The notes: generated from the sequence alone by a model not told the origin. A stretch of DNA of 64,000 bases from Cryptomeria japonica (GCF_030272615.1 NC_081410.1:258029533-258093532), one strand, 5' to 3'; counted from the first letter of the stretch, positions 46,797-58,680 are shown. Translations and numbers: made by a program.

Positions 46797-47890
46797 GCGC
46801 TGCCATTTGCATTTTTGAAAAGATGTTAGCCCACTACGCCATCATTCCAATCCACTAGAGATGATCTGCTCGTCCGGACAGATCTCTTTATTAAAGAGAA
46901 AATACACAGCCAACGAAGCTTGCATGAGCCAAAAAAGACCTGCAGACTACTGGGTTAGGGCACGATGTACTCGAATATACGTGTGGCGTCTGAGTACACT
47001 ATTTTTCTTTTCGAGGCTCTAGATAGGACATGCACAACCTTCAGGCTCGACTCCATTCACTTGTGCGAGTAATGAGAAAAGACATCCGCATCAAAGATTG
47101 AGGGCATTGGCTCTTAATTTTATTTATTACTCAGAGCTAGAAATCAACTATAAATATGTCTTTTCAGACATTCTTTTGCACAGAAGCTGGCTCAATGATG
47201 AAGTTTCATGAGTTATGGATACTCATGTTAGGCTTACCAATAATAAAACACAAGTCACTTTTCTTGGCAACATTTCAAATCAGAGGTTGAAAGGAATGAC
47301 GCGACGGAAAAATCCATTGATCATTGCTGCAATTAAATGGGTGCTTGAGGAAGATTTCATCGACGACGTTGGCAGATATCGTGTCAACATAGAGATCTGC
47401 TCCTGCTTCATGGCTTCAATGCTGGATGCTAGGATGAATGACTATCTTACGACGAAGTTGACTAAGACACTCTTCCTGTCAGAGTATCTGGGTGGCCTTA
47501 AGGGTATCGTGGAATACTTTGTCCCTTTCAGAGGTTTTCCTTTGGCCTCGGACTTGCAATGCTTCATCACCCTTGGAGACTAGGTGACCTTGTATCCGCT
47601 TATAGGAAGCTTAAAGAGTATGTCATTTTCTACTCATTGCCTACGCATAGAGCATGCTGCAAAGTTCCTCCTCAGAGCCCATCTAATAGTGCCCACTTTG
47701 GCGACACAACATGGTATACCGAGTTCTGAGACTACATCTTCCCATGGATCCCAACGCCGCATATTCTTGCAAACGTCGTGCTTGTGTCGATATTCCATGA
47801 ATCCGACAGTGACTCCGACCACGAGTGGATGAGAGAAGATGATGACTCATAATTTCTCATGGACGAGGATGAAGATGAGGAAGACAACTG
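46797..47890 (+). pseudogene. Unrecognised broken coding region
   Basis: Plus strand, continuing through several frames. Segments such as SLHEPKKTCRLLG, FEALDRTCTTFRLDSIHLC, an open run at 47,215-47,583 (IIAAIKWVLEEDFIDDVG, LTKTLFLSEYLGGLKGIVEY) and, in another frame, HFGDTTWYTEFWDYIFPWIP then an acidic tail (HESDSDSDHEWMREDDD). It starts exactly at the Tat insertion border, so the first part may be lost. It lies directly beyond, and antisense to, the gypsy integrase at 48,130, the place where Tat-like elements carry antisense ORFs. No family recognised. Confidence 0.45.
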
Positions 47891-48129
47891 AAAGACTGCC
47901 ACCCTCCTACAAAGATCTGCCACCCTGCTACTTAAAATCTGTAGGCTACAAGCCTTTATTATGCATTGCACAAAGATATTGTTATATATAAAATAATGAC
48001 TCTTTTTGCTTTCTCATGGCGTATCTTATGATTTACTTCTCTTTCTTACAATGCATGAAAAACATAATTAAATAAATAAGGCACACTAAAAATACATTAT
48101 TTACATTGGGAATGCTAAGCTTTAATAGA

Positions 48130-49349
48130 AAGGTTTTAAGATGAAACCCGTTAATCAGGATTTCGAGAGACTCCCCTTGTATGTTCTTGAGGTTGAATGC
48201 ATTAAACCCCTTGAAATTTGTGATGCGGAATGGTGCCTCCCATAAACCTTCAAAATTTGTGTGCTGACCTGGCTTGGACGCCCTCTCATTATATTTTAAA
48301 ACAAGATCACCCTGTTTGAGCTCTAGGTCAGAACTCTTTTTGTTATCAAACTACCTCTTGACGATTTGTTGGCGGTTTTGAAGTGATTCAAATGCTGATT
48401 CCCTTGCTTCTTCTAACCCCATAAGTTCTGCCAACCTTACCTCTATGGGCTCATTTTCCACCACCTCAATGGACTTGAGGAGCTGCAAAGCGGGGATCTC
48501 CAAAGATACGGGGAACAAGGCATCCTTTTCGTAGACCAACTTGTATGGAGAGTTCTTTAAAACTTGCTTAGGCATGATCCAGTCCGCCTATATTTTGCTT
48601 CTCAAGTGGTGATGCCACTCCCTTTTGTGTTTAGACCCCATTCTTTTAATGAGTCTTATAAGGATCTTATTGGTAGACTCAACTAGGCCATTCCCTTGAG
48701 GATAATAATTCAAGGAAGTCTTCAGATATATACCTTGGCTGAGAGAAAATTGGGTTACACGGGAGTTTGTGAATGCTTGTGCGTTATCCGATATTATGGT
48801 CTTTGATGGACCATACCGACATACTAGCTCCTCCAAAAATGCTAGTATTTTTGTTTCTGATGAATTCCTTAGGGGTATAGCCTCAGACCATCTGGTGAAG
48901 TAGTCAGTGGTAGTAAGGATCCATTTGTGTCTGGCTGAGCTTGGCAGATTAATCATCCCTATGAAATCTAGACCCCATTGAGAAAAGGGCTCTTCCACCA
49001 TTATTGGCCTGAGTGGCATTGCTGCCTTTCTGCGCCTACCACTGTAGTATTGACACTCCTTGAATTCTCTCACTAGAGCATGTGTGTCTTTAAACATTGA
49101 GGGCCAAAAATACCCAGCACAGGTAATCTTGATGATGGTGGTTTGTGCTGAATAATGGCCCCTTGAGAGGCCATGATGGAATTCATGTAAGATCTTATGG
49201 GCTTGGTCTTGGTCTATGCAACAGAGTAGGATCCCGTCAAAATTCCTTTTAAAAAGCACTCCTTCAACAAGGTGGAAGCCGCTATTCTGCATCCTATAGA
49301 ATATCTTCTTTTCAGGAGAGATGTCAGCTGGGAATATTCCAGTCTCCAT
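48130..49349 (-). pseudogene. Ty3/gypsy integrase
   Basis: Inserts the DNA copy into the genome. Numbered from 49,349: zinc finger HEFHHGLSRGH (55-65) with FKEC (96-99), where the first Cys of the HHCC finger is Phe. The catalytic core has Asp128 (WGLDFIG), Asp188 (IISDNAQAF) and Glu224 (GNGLVEST), D-x59-D-x35-E. After a stop near 48,587 the C-terminal part continues (KQVLKNSPYKLVYEKDALFP, then LKQGDLVLKYNERASKPGQH) and fades near 48,130. The catalytic triad is kept; the finger and frame are not. Confidence 0.92.
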
Positions 49350-49448
49350 GAAATGTTTTCAGTTCTCGATCCAACATGCTTCTGTTTGCTTAGAGGCGAA
49401 CATCACAACTTCCTCCACAGTAGTCTCGACTTCTTGAGGGCCAGAATC

Positions 49449-49826
49449 TTAGGCTATATATTCACAAAGGCCTTTTCCACGGATTACCTTAGTGGGCCTG
49501 AAATCAATGTCATATTCTAAGATCTTGGTAATCCAGTTTGCCCTTTTCTCTGTAATATCACCCTCCAATATATATTCCTTAACTGAAGGGTGAGTGACAT
49601 ACAAAGTAGTCTTATTGCAGGCAATGAAATGCCAGAAATTTTTGAGGCCTTTGACAATGGCCAATGCTTTCTTTTCAAAAAAGTTGTATTTAGCGTCATA
49701 CTCTTTTAGAGTTTTGGAATGAAAGGCTATTGGATGCTCACCTTTTTTGTCTGCATCTTTCTGGGTTAACACCACAACAATTCTATAATTGCTAGAGAAA
49801 ACATACATTATGAAATCTCTACACAT
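49449..49826 (-). pseudogene. Ty3/gypsy RNase H (standard position)
   Basis: Follows RT on the minus strand: YVFSSNYRIVVVLTQKDAD, HPIAFHSKTLKEYDAKYNFF and KKALAIVKGLKNFWHF, the usual gypsy RNase H line. The first catalytic Asp (normally DAS) appears as SSN, so activity is unlikely. Ends in a stop just before the integrase linker. It degrades RNA in the RNA-DNA hybrid. Confidence 0.85.
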
Positions 49827-49829
49827 ATC

Positions 49830-50310
49830 GGGGTTTGAGAGTACTGGAGCGGAAGAGAAGGGATCTTTGATTTTCTCAAATGCCTCATTTTCTTCAGGAG
49901 TCTATTTAAAATGTATGTCCCTTTTAAGCATTAGCGTGATAGGCCTCACCATTCCAACAAAGTCTAAGATGAAACGACTAACAAAGTTGACCTTACCTAG
50001 GAAGGATTGAATGCCCTTCTTGTTGACAGGAAGAGGAAGCTATTTTATTGCTTCACTCGATCTGGATCGATTGAGACTCCTTCTTTTGACACTACATGTC
50101 CCAATAATTTCCCTCGCGGGACCCCAAAGATGCATTTCTTTGGGTTCAATGAAATGCCAAACTCCAAACACTTCTAGAAAACTAGCTTGAGATGATCGAA
50201 ATGATCTTCTTTATGTTTTGAGAACACCGTCAAGTCATCCAAGTAGATGAGGATAATTTTATTGACCAAATCCTTAAAATCCAGATCCATGGCCCTCTAA
50301 AAAGTGCATA
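49830..50310 (-). pseudogene. Ty3/gypsy reverse transcriptase, 3' part
   Basis: Reads RAMDLDFKDLVNKIILIYLDD with active-site YLDD near 50,235, then FGISLNPKKCIFGVPRGKLL and, after frameshifts, LPLPVNKKGIQSFL. Several stops. The other half of RT lies at 54,159-54,800, beyond the copia-like insert. Confidence 0.88.
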
Positions 50311-50314
50311 TGAC

Positions 50315-53151
50315 ATGGTTAATGATAATGCTAGAATAGACGTGTGTGAATGGCTTGAAGATGAATTGATAGACAATCTGAAAAAGATCAAAGGAGATAA
50401 GAAAGGAACTTTTAGATTTGGAAATTTACTTGTATGTTTAATGCTATACGTTACTAAGCAAGTACTCGGTATTGGTAGGAGAGATTTTGGTTTTGAAATA
50501 CCGGTAGGAAAGCAACTTTTGGATACATTAAACAACATGGGAGAAAACAAAGAGAAAAACATAAATGAACATTTTCAAGCACTAAAGGCTCTAATGAAGA
50601 CAAGAATTAGGCTGTCTCAGGCAATTGTGGATAAATATCAAAAGGAAATATGTTTTGTAATTAAGAAAGATGAAATCTGGATGGAGGCAGTTGTCCCTAG
50701 AACTATCTGGGTAACTGAAATGGGCTATGAAATAGATGATAACATCATTGAAACCTATGCAAAATCCCTCCTTGAAGCACCAAAGGAACCCACTGAGAAA
50801 GTCTTTGGCAATGCAAAAACAATTGAAAGTGGAATTCAGTCTAGGAAAATAGTTAAGAAAGTTGAACAAACAGTGAAGAAGGGAACTAGACAAGCAAAAG
50901 CAATTAAGGAAGATGTTTTGAAACAAACTGGTATCAAGGAAAGTGAGTTGGAAGGAATTCAACCAGAAACTCATCTTTCACCGATTGCAACTTCCTCTGA
51001 AAGTGATATACCGATAGTATTTAAAAGGGTAGAAAGGAAAAGAAAACCCTCACCGGTACCCTCACCCACACCTAGGAGAACAAGGCAAAAGCAACAAACA
51101 GCGAGGCCTCCAGTTAAGAAATTAACTCCAAAGAAGAACAAGGTAAAACAAGACATTGCTCCACTGGATAAATTCCTTAGTGAAATAATAGAGGATGGAA
51201 AGTTGAAAAACATTAGCAAACTGTATAACACACTTTCCACTGATGAGAAAGAAAGCATAGAAAATAGTGTAATTTTACACTTGGATATTTACAAGAAGTT
51301 TTTGATGGAAATTGTTGATGAAATACCCACTGATCTCTACAGAAGACTTGAAGCTAGAAGGGTAGCTATTGTTGAATTGGATAAGAAAATAAAAATTGAG
51401 AAATTACTTGCAGTTCACCCAGTGAACTCACGTGAAGAAATAGATCAATTAATCAGTGAAGCCAACCGGACAATATTCTCAACCGGTCACTAACATGTAG
51501 CACTGATGGCAGGAAGAATGAATGAAATTTCAGAAGAGACTACGGACCAATGGGACATATTCTTTGTTGAAAAGGAGAAACAGGAAGAACTCAAAAGACC
51601 CAAGACTATCAGAGTATATCAAAAGGACAGGGATAAGGGGAAAGGTAAGGAAGGTGGACCTCCGAATCTAAAAATAACTAATAACTTACCCCCACCTCTT
51701 TCTGATACTCCACCGGTAGAATCAGTTGACACACAACTAGCTACAAAGAGTATGGAGACTCCTCTAGAGGATACAAATCCTGAGTCTGAAGTTTTGTATA
51801 CCATGAATATAGATACACAAGAGGTGATTATTGTGGTAGATAAAGAGACCACTGAGGACAAGAAGAAAGATATGGCTACTGAGCCACCAGCTGCAAATAT
51901 TGAGGTTGGAGTTAGTGATACTATAAATATAAGCACAAAAAACCTACTCAGTCAGAGAAACTGGCAGAGGACACCACTGAGAAACCATCTGAAGCACCAA
52001 TAAATGAAACTGAAAAACAATCAGAGGTGAATACAGAGAAACTGACAATGCATACAGAAACTACATCTGAGAAACTGACAGTTGAGAGCTCAGAGAAATC
52101 CTCTGAGGCACCAGAACAGAAATAGGAACACCAACAGGTTGAGACACAAGTTGAGAAACAGGTTGAGACACAGGTTGAGAAATAGGGTGAGATTCAAACA
52201 AAGACAGTGCCACTGGCAATAGCTGAAAAGCCTAAACCTTTGCTAATAGAAATGCAAACACAAACTAACCTACTAGAGGTCGAGACAAGCAAAGTTACTA
52301 CTACAACAGATAGCATGGAAATTGTGAAGACAATTGGGCAGACATCTGGTACTTCAATGACAAAATTCAGACCAATGAACGTGATAGAGGTATTATTGGA
52401 TTCTATTAAGAAGATCACTGAATGTAATGCACAAGCCTATAAGGCTATTGATGACACTATTCCTATTCTTAAATTGATAGCACCCAAGTGCATTGTGGAT
52501 AATAAAGATTCTTTAGGTCAACTAGACACATTGTCTAAATACATCACCGGTAACATTTTGATAGTTGATCAGATAAATGAGGACACATTCAGAGAGAGAA
52601 TGATTAAGGAGAAAGACAAATTCTTTGAAGAATTAGTGAAGAAGAATAAGGAGAAAATAGAAACCTTATTACCGACACTAGGAGAAACAATTTTGGATTT
52701 CAAGAAACTGTAAAGAGATACCTGCAAAACTAATATTTTGACAGAGAAGATAGATTTGGAGATCAACAAAGCTCAAGAAGACATTAACAATATTGCTGAC
52801 AATTTAATAGGATCATCAGATTCATTTTTGGAAATTGATAAGAACATTGCAGATCTTGAAGAGAAAATTGAGAAGTTGGAAAAAGACAAAGAAAAGATAA
52901 AGGATAAGGCAAAGAACTTAAAATGCAAACTAGGTCCTAAACTAGATTACCTCATTTCTTTGAGAAAAGAAATTTCTGAGGCTCTGGTTCCCAGACTTAA
53001 GACACCGAAAGAGCAAATGCACATACTAACTAGTACAGTTCAGAGAACAAAAGCGACATTAAAAGATAGTAAAAGGTTTAGTGACAGTCAGAATTTTGTA
53101 TTGGCAGATCTTTTCCAGATTGTAACCCCCTGGTTACAAGGATCTAGGTAG
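50315..53151 (+). pseudogene. Large Lys/Glu-rich coiled-coil ORF in a copia-like element
   Basis: About 945 codons: 50,315 to about 51,940 in one frame (TAA at 51,491), then a shift in an A-run and another frame to 53,151 (stops at 52,123, 52,183 and 52,711). N-terminal 170 residues look globular (GTFRFGNLLVCLMLYVTKQV, VVPRTIWVTEMGYEIDDNII). A basic Pro-rich hinge follows (RKRKPSPVPSPTPRRTRQK), then Thr/Glu-rich disordered repeats (TEKPSEAP, VETQVEKQ), and a C-terminal coiled coil (NIADLEEKIEKLEKDKEKIK). No family recognised. Lying just upstream of a copia 3' LTR, it occupies the place of the env-like ORF of Sireviruses, but could instead be the sole ORF of a non-autonomous element. Confidence 0.7.
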
Positions 53152-53380
53152 GAACCACACTCCACTGACAGCGAATGATAACCTTTGTCATTGATGTCAA
53201 AGGGGGAGTAGTGAGATGAGAAAAATGATCAAGACAAAGACATCATCAGTTGAGGGGGAGCATACATTTTTGACAACACTGTTTTGGTAAGGCAATTTTG
53301 GCAGATTCTTTTTGGACAACATTTTTGGACACTTTTTGATTTTTGTCATGAGTGTTGCCATCAATGCCAAAGGGGGAGAT
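53152..53380 (+). promoter_or_regulatory. 3' untranslated region with repeated polypurine tracts
   Basis: AAAGGGGGAG near 53,202, GAGGGGGAG near 53,254 and AAAGGGGGAGAT at 53,369-53,380, the last abutting the LTR. The segment GTGTTGCCATCAATGCCAAAGG is shared with the copia at 30,010. Confidence 0.65.
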
Positions 53381-54153
53381 TGTTGGCAAATGCACACTCC
53401 AATGAGAAATTGTAGGTTATTGAAGGTATTTTCATTGATGGCAACCTTGCAATCCTATGATACCGGCAGGCATCGACACCGATAGACTCAACACCGCCAC
53501 ATAGATCACCGACACCAAAAAGATTGATCACCGACACCATGGCCGACATGAATTTTGTTTAAATGTATTTTGTATTTAATTATAAAATCTTTTGTAAGCC
53601 GACTTGGTGGATTGTAACATGACTCATATATGTATGAGATCATTGTAGATCATTTAGTAAGAATAGAAGATGAAGGATTAATGCAGACCTAATATGTGAA
53701 TTGTAAGGGTTTATGTATATTGCAGAGCTTAAACCGGTACTGAATCTAGCATAGTAGATGCTGATCTAAAGTTGTACAAGACATTGGATTTGTATAATCC
53801 ATTTTGTAAGTCAGTGTGACTTCCTTTTATAATTGAGCAGTGAGCTCTAAGCACTTGGCCTTCCTACATGTGCCGACCCCTATTGTAAGCAGTAATATTC
53901 TCTTATTGGCCAATAAGCGAATATTGTGGGTCACAAATCCTACCGAGGTTTTTCCCACACCGGGTTTCCTTGTCAAAAATACTGTGTTATGGTGTGTCTC
54001 TTATGTTGTGGTTATTGCTCTTATTTATTGCATTATTTTTGGTTTACCGGTACATAGTTTTTAAATGTTTTTCATGCTATAAGTTAAGAAAATTATTATA
54101 CCAGTTAGATACTGATTCACTCCCTCCTCTTAGTATCTTTGGGAATCCTATCA
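53381..54153 (+). repeat. 3' LTR of the truncated copia-like element
   Basis: 773 bp, TGTTGGCAAATG to GAATCCTATCA. Shares blocks with the LTRs at 19,459 and 30,036 (AATTGAGCAGTGAGCTCTA, CTACATGTGC.GACCCCT, GATTCACTCCCTCCTCTTAG) but is a separate family. Confidence 0.85.
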
Positions 54154-54800
54154 CGTTTGACAATCCAAATGACATTTTATGGTAAGCAAATGTTCCCCAT
54201 TTGGTTGTGAAAGTGGTATTATGTTGGTCTTCCGACTTTACCAACACTTGGTTATAATCCGAGAATCCATCCAGCATCGAAAAAATCTCAGACCCAACCA
54301 CGATGCTTAATAACTGTTCCATTGGTGGCAAAGGGTAATGGTCTTTTAGAGAAGCTTGGTTTAATTCATGGAAGTCCACACAAAGCCGGATATCCCCATT
54401 CTTCTTTTTGACTGGTACCAAATTTGATACCCATGTACTATGCTTGATGGGGTAGACAATCTTGGACTCTATTAATTTCTTCAACTCTTGTGCCATAAGA
54501 GCCAATCTTTGGATTGACAAGTCTTTGCTTCTGTCGGACCGGTTTGGCCCCATCAACAAGCTCGATGGTGTGTTGGATGATGCTAGAGTTGTAACCCTTC
54601 AAATCCTCATACAACCATGCTATCACGCCCATGTATTCATCACAATATCGAGCCAACCTTTCTCGATCTTTTGGGGAAACTCCCTTTCCAACCTTAAGTG
54701 TTCTCCCATTTGCTATTGACATTTTCAGTGTAGTCACCCTTATCGGCTGTGAATTTTCGTTTTTCATTTTTAGCATCATCATGATCAAATAAATTCTCCA
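54154..54800 (-). pseudogene. Ty3/gypsy reverse transcriptase, 5' part
   Basis: Reads KGVSPKDRERLARYCDEYMG, HTIELVDGAKPVRQKQRLVN, ELKKLIESKIVYPIKHSTWV, LVPVKKKNGDIRLCVDFHEL, EIFSMLDGFSDYNQ and FAYHKMSFGLSN, in order, standard gypsy RT motifs with frame changes between pieces. The usual SGYNQ is SDYNQ. Broken off at 54,158 by the nested element. Confidence 0.92.
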
Positions 54801-55049
54801 GGGTGATCAATCCATTTGGGAGCTTATTAGATTTCAATTGAATGATTTGATCCCCATAAGCCTCCTTTACTTTAGACTGCATTTGATCAACAAAATCTCC
54901 AGAGTTTTGAATGAACAGAGCAATTTTCTCATCACGCTCAAAAACTTGCCAGTGGCTGTCATTGTCTGGAATAGCTGGTTGAATGACCACGTGGGCCACC
55001 TGAGGGTTGGCAAGCAAATCTGGAGCATGGTCGAACTGTGACCCAATAG
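54801..55049 (-). pseudogene. Gypsy linker between extra RNase H and RT
   Basis: Reads QFDHAPDLLANPQVAHVVIQ, HWQVFERDEKIALFIQNSGD and YGDQIIQLKSNKLPNGLITL in one frame. No domain recognised; an unusual spacer of about 80 residues. Confidence 0.7.
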
Positions 55050-55415
55050 TGGCCATCCAATCAGTGGCTGCATTTACCTTTCGAGGAATCCTTTAGATGT
55101 TGAAAGCATCAAAGCTTTCAATCAAATCCCATGTCCTATGGTGATAGGACTTCATGCGGATGTGCTTGGCACTTGAGATTCCTCGGATTGGTGCACTATC
55201 ATTTCGGAATCTCCCAATTTTTTTTGCTATTTTATTCCCATCCATTCTGCTAAACTTAGGCCTTGGATTAGCCCCTCATGTTCTACTTCATTGTTGGAGC
55301 AAGCAAACTGCAGGCAGAAAGATCTCAGGACTTGTTCACCGGAAGGCGAAGTAAGACAAATTCCAGTGCCCGAACCTACCTTTCATCTTGCACCATCAAA
55401 GTGCAAGGTCCAGAG
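55050..55415 (-). pseudogene. Additional RNase H domain upstream of RT
   Basis: All four catalytic blocks of a type I RNase H appear in order across frame breaks: LHFDGARC (Asp near 55,396), FACSNNEVEHEGLIQGLSLA (Glu near 55,285), LGDSEMIVHQ (Asp near 55,212) and NAATDWMA (Asp near 55,059). HHRTWDLIESFDAFNI lies between the third and fourth. This is the style of the archaeal-like second RNase H known from Tat elements. Here it sits between protease and RT, in addition to the normal RNase H at 49,449. Several frameshifts and stops make it non-functional now. Confidence 0.8.
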
Positions 55416-55777
55416 CATGTAAGACAACTCCTCCTTGGTTAGTGGCTCCTTGGTCAATTTTGGGATAATCTGATCCTCATAAAAAATATAGTAGGTACCA
55501 AGATACGTAGCATGGTAATTGGAATATGGATCAAAATATATGAATTCATTGAGGAAAACCTCTTGCTCTGGTGTAATATCCCCGGTCACTTCTTCATCCT
55601 CTAGAATTTCTACAGTTCTTCTCTCCTCATTAGATATGGAGGTATGGGTAGGCTCAAAGTTGAGCATAACCTGATCAACTACATGCTCAGTGTGTAGGGG
55701 TTGTGAAAGAATTTTGAGCTTAGCACCATGTTGGGTCCGGAGGATGAGGTGGGACCAATATAAAGATAGGTAACCTC
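55416..55777 (-). pseudogene. Acidic linker between protease and extra RNase H
   Basis: Reads MLNFEPTHTSISNEERRTVE, then EILEDEEVTGDITPEQEVFL and KLTKEPLTKEELSYMLWTLH, running directly into the RNase H start. No domain recognised. Confidence 0.65.
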
Positions 55778-56137
55778 CTATCTTGGTGGTAAAGTCTCAA
55801 GAGAGGCAGAGGCCGAAAACAGGAGGATATCATAAACTACTACTTCTTGGGACACGGTGACACTAGGACATGCAAACAATGTATGTGGAAGAATTTTAAT
55901 AAGACCCACAGTCTGAACTTTATTTCCATCTAGTTGCATAACACCCCTACTTAGAGGCTCGTATTTGATGTTCAAAACCTCAACAATTTTCTTAGGCATG
56001 ACGGTAGTGCTAGCACCAAAATCTATCATAGAATTATGTAATAGCTTGTCCCCTACTATGAGGGTAAAAAAGAAAGGGTTTGGTTTAGGCGTACCTTCCA
56101 CTTGGCTTCTAAGTGGTGCGGCCTCATTTATCAACAC
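55778..56137 (-). pseudogene. Ty3/gypsy aspartic protease
   Basis: FTLIVGDKLLHNSMIDFGAS carries the active-site Asp; normal DSGAS is DFGAS. TTVMPKKIVEVLNIKYEPLS and MQLDGNKVQTVGLIK follow in family order. Same frame as gag, after a stop at 56,147. Cleaves the polyprotein. Confidence 0.87.
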
Positions 56138-56146
56138 TGCTGGTAA

Positions 56147-56575
56147 TCACGATTGCACTTCGAGGGTCATATATCTATCCTCATTGGCCCGCGAAGAACT
56201 GGTAGCATTCCTGTCAGCAGGTCTCTCCACTTCTACTAGAGCTTCTTTTAACCAATTCTTCTGCTTTGGGATGCTGAGGAGATCCCATAAAGAGACGTTA
56301 GTTGGGGCTTTCTTTAGCTGCTCCACCATGTCCACTACTGATGGCACCAATGCTTTTTCTTCTCTTGGCTTATAGGGAATAAACTTCTTTCTCTGATATG
56401 CGGTAGCAACTGTGGGTTGTTTAGGAACTTTATCCAAGATGAACCTCCATTGCGTGCCTACATGCTCTCTCGTGAACCGTCTTTTTGACCAAAGGTTGTA
56501 GTCTGACTGTACTTGGGGAGCTCCCGAGCTTGATGCAATTGCACCATTTGTGAGTACAACATCCTTGTCCTCCAT
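56147..56575 (-). pseudogene. Gypsy gag-protease spacer
   Basis: Reads MEDKDVVLTNGAIASSSGAP to SRANEDRYMTLEVQS, a basic, Lys/Arg-rich connector with no recognised domain, in frame with gag and protease. Commonly seen between knuckle and protease in this type of element. Confidence 0.7.
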
Positions 56576-56611
56576 CCAAGAGAATAAAGTATGGTCTAGA
56601 GCTATCTCCGT

Positions 56612-57545
56612 TTATTGCTCTATTGACATACCTTGCAACTGAGCGATGAGAGATGCATTGTCCATGACAGGGGAAGCATAAACTGAATCATCTGAGGTAG
56701 CACCTTGACTTCGCTGATCTGCAATTTTTTGTTGCAAATTGCCTTTCAGACAATTTCTTGGGGCGTGGGCATTGTTACATGGGAAACACCAAGAATTGGT
56801 GTCATCCGCTAGATTATTTTGTCCCACGGTCAACTCTTTATTGGTGCTAGGATAGATGGTTTGCAACAGATTGGGCACTGGAACTATCTAGCCATTCGAC
56901 TGACTTGAGGAAGCTCGGTTATTCACATATTGGTTTTGCTGATATGGGGGCCTATTCCCTTGGAAATTTTGCTGGAAGGGAGGTCTAGCAGAGGGGATTT
57001 GAGATCTTTTTAAATTAATGATTTCATTTGAGAAAGATCTCAACAAATTTTTCATATCGTTGACTTCCGTAGCCAGAGATGAAGAGGAAGACGTACTCGC
57101 TTGTTGGGATTCGAGATACACATACATAGATTGGGTTGTAGATGTGCTAGGCACAATTGGCTCAGGAACTTGATTTGATAACTCAGGGAAGACTGACATG
57201 AGCGGTCGCGGTGCAAGCTTTCCAGCATCAATTAAATTATTTTCTGCTCAGACTGCCAAGTCATATGCATTCGGGAGAGTATTTCCTTCGAGAGATTGAA
57301 TCATCATAGATATATCTGAATTAAAGTCTTTCAGATAAAAAACAAATGCCATATCTGTGAGAGGTCGAGTGGATAACGATATCCTCTGCCAGGTCCTTTG
57401 AAACGTCATATTGAATTCTGTCACCGCTTCCTGAGGAGCCCTTTTGATGGTAATCAACAACTGCATTAGAGATGATCTTGTTGTTCTCAAAAAATGAGTA
57501 AACCAAGTTCACCTGCAATTGATCTATGAAATAGGCAATTTCAAT
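56612..57545 (-). pseudogene. Ty3/gypsy gag, 5'-truncated
   Basis: Begins abruptly near 57,545 (QVNLVYSFFENNKII). After a shift near 57,435 it reads PQEAVTEFNMTFQRTWQRIS and IQSLEGNTLPNAYDLAV. A Ser/Gln-rich region (STSSSSSLATEVNDMKNLL, PPFQQNFQGNRPPYQQNQY) precedes the knuckle WCFPCNNAHAPRNC (C-x2-C-x3-H-x4-C). The first half of gag, leader and 5' LTR were not found. Confidence 0.85.
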
Positions 57546-58680
57546 CTATGAAACATTTTAGGACTTGGACAACATAACAAGGATCTAAATCCTTCTACTC
57601 TTCAGGCTTTACAAAACCTAGGTGGGTGTACCTTTGATGCATTGAATCAGACCCATGACACACAAGACAATATCAACAGAAGCAGATAGATCTCGTTAAA
57701 GGTTCAAAAACAAGGAGGGTACCGTAGATAGGCTAAATCTACATTAACAACTCGACAGGTCTGAACATGAGATAAGTTCCAAAAAACAGAAAATAAAGAT
57801 ATTATGATTTGATTCTTTAAATTGATGTTCTGACAATCCTTCAACATTATAAAATACCAATGCCTAATCCTGGCCACAGAGTCATGCATAAAACTAGAAG
57901 AGATATCTCAATTACAAGTTACTTTCCACATTATATTCTCATGTATTAATGCATTATATCAATACAATCCTCTGCTCTATCACAAAATCATACTTATATA
58001 TATACACATACACTCAAAATCATTAATGCTGGGTTTTAGGATTTAAATCCTTCCTTGAAGAATACCCAAAAGACAAATATTACACTCTTAGAGAAGACTG
58101 AAAGAGACAAATCCAAATTACCCTTGATAAAATAAAATTGTATAAATTCAAATGGTATTTTGGAGATAATTTTGTAAAAACTCACACATGCCTTGCATAT
58201 GTGTAAACCTGCAAATTGAAATAAAACTTACAACAAAGACAACATTGAAAACCCAGAAGAAACACCCTGTCATTTGCAAAAACTGAAAAAATACCATCGT
58301 TGGAACCTAGAATTCTATAGCCTTCTCACAAAAATTCTGGAACCCTTACAAATGAGAAGAATAGAGAATATGAAGGAGAGGGAAAAAGATCAGAATTCAT
58401 GACACATTGCCAAGTGTCCTCTTTCCCCAACTGAAAACATTCCTTCTTCCTTCCCATGGAAACTTTTCTCAAAATATCTAATGTTTGTTAAAACTATCTG
58501 CAAAATTGAATTCCTTATTCAGAGAGATTTCCAACTGTATGTAATACTTGCTATTTTGGGTAAAAAATACTCCTTAGGCAAATTAATCTCTTATACAGAC
58601 CAATCATTTAAATTTTTGAATTTTTTCAATAGTCTGGACTATACATTTAATTTCGATTTTTACTTGATTTTCCACCTGCG
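57546..58680. other. Non-coding stretch
   Basis: AT-rich; no gene or element border recognised. A TATATATATACAC run lies near 57,995. Confidence 0.4.

Larger units (their letters stand above)
50315..54153 (+). mobile_element. 5'-truncated copia-like element nested in gypsy RT
   Basis: Sits between the two halves of the minus-strand gypsy RT. The right edge is a clear copia-type 3' LTR (53,381-54,153, TGTTGGCAAATG to TCCTATCA). At the left there is no LTR, primer site, gag or pol; the ORF begins at the junction, so the 5' part was deleted or never copied. No duplication can be verified. Confidence 0.75.

Noticed and set aside
50300-50320. A 5' LTR for the copia-like element at its left junction
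   Set aside because: No TG border, primer site or match to the 53,381 LTR; gypsy RT runs directly into the ORF.
50591-51258. Minus-strand ORFs rich in Phe, Leu and Ser
   Set aside because: Antisense of the Lys/Glu-rich coiled-coil ORF; the composition is the expected mirror.
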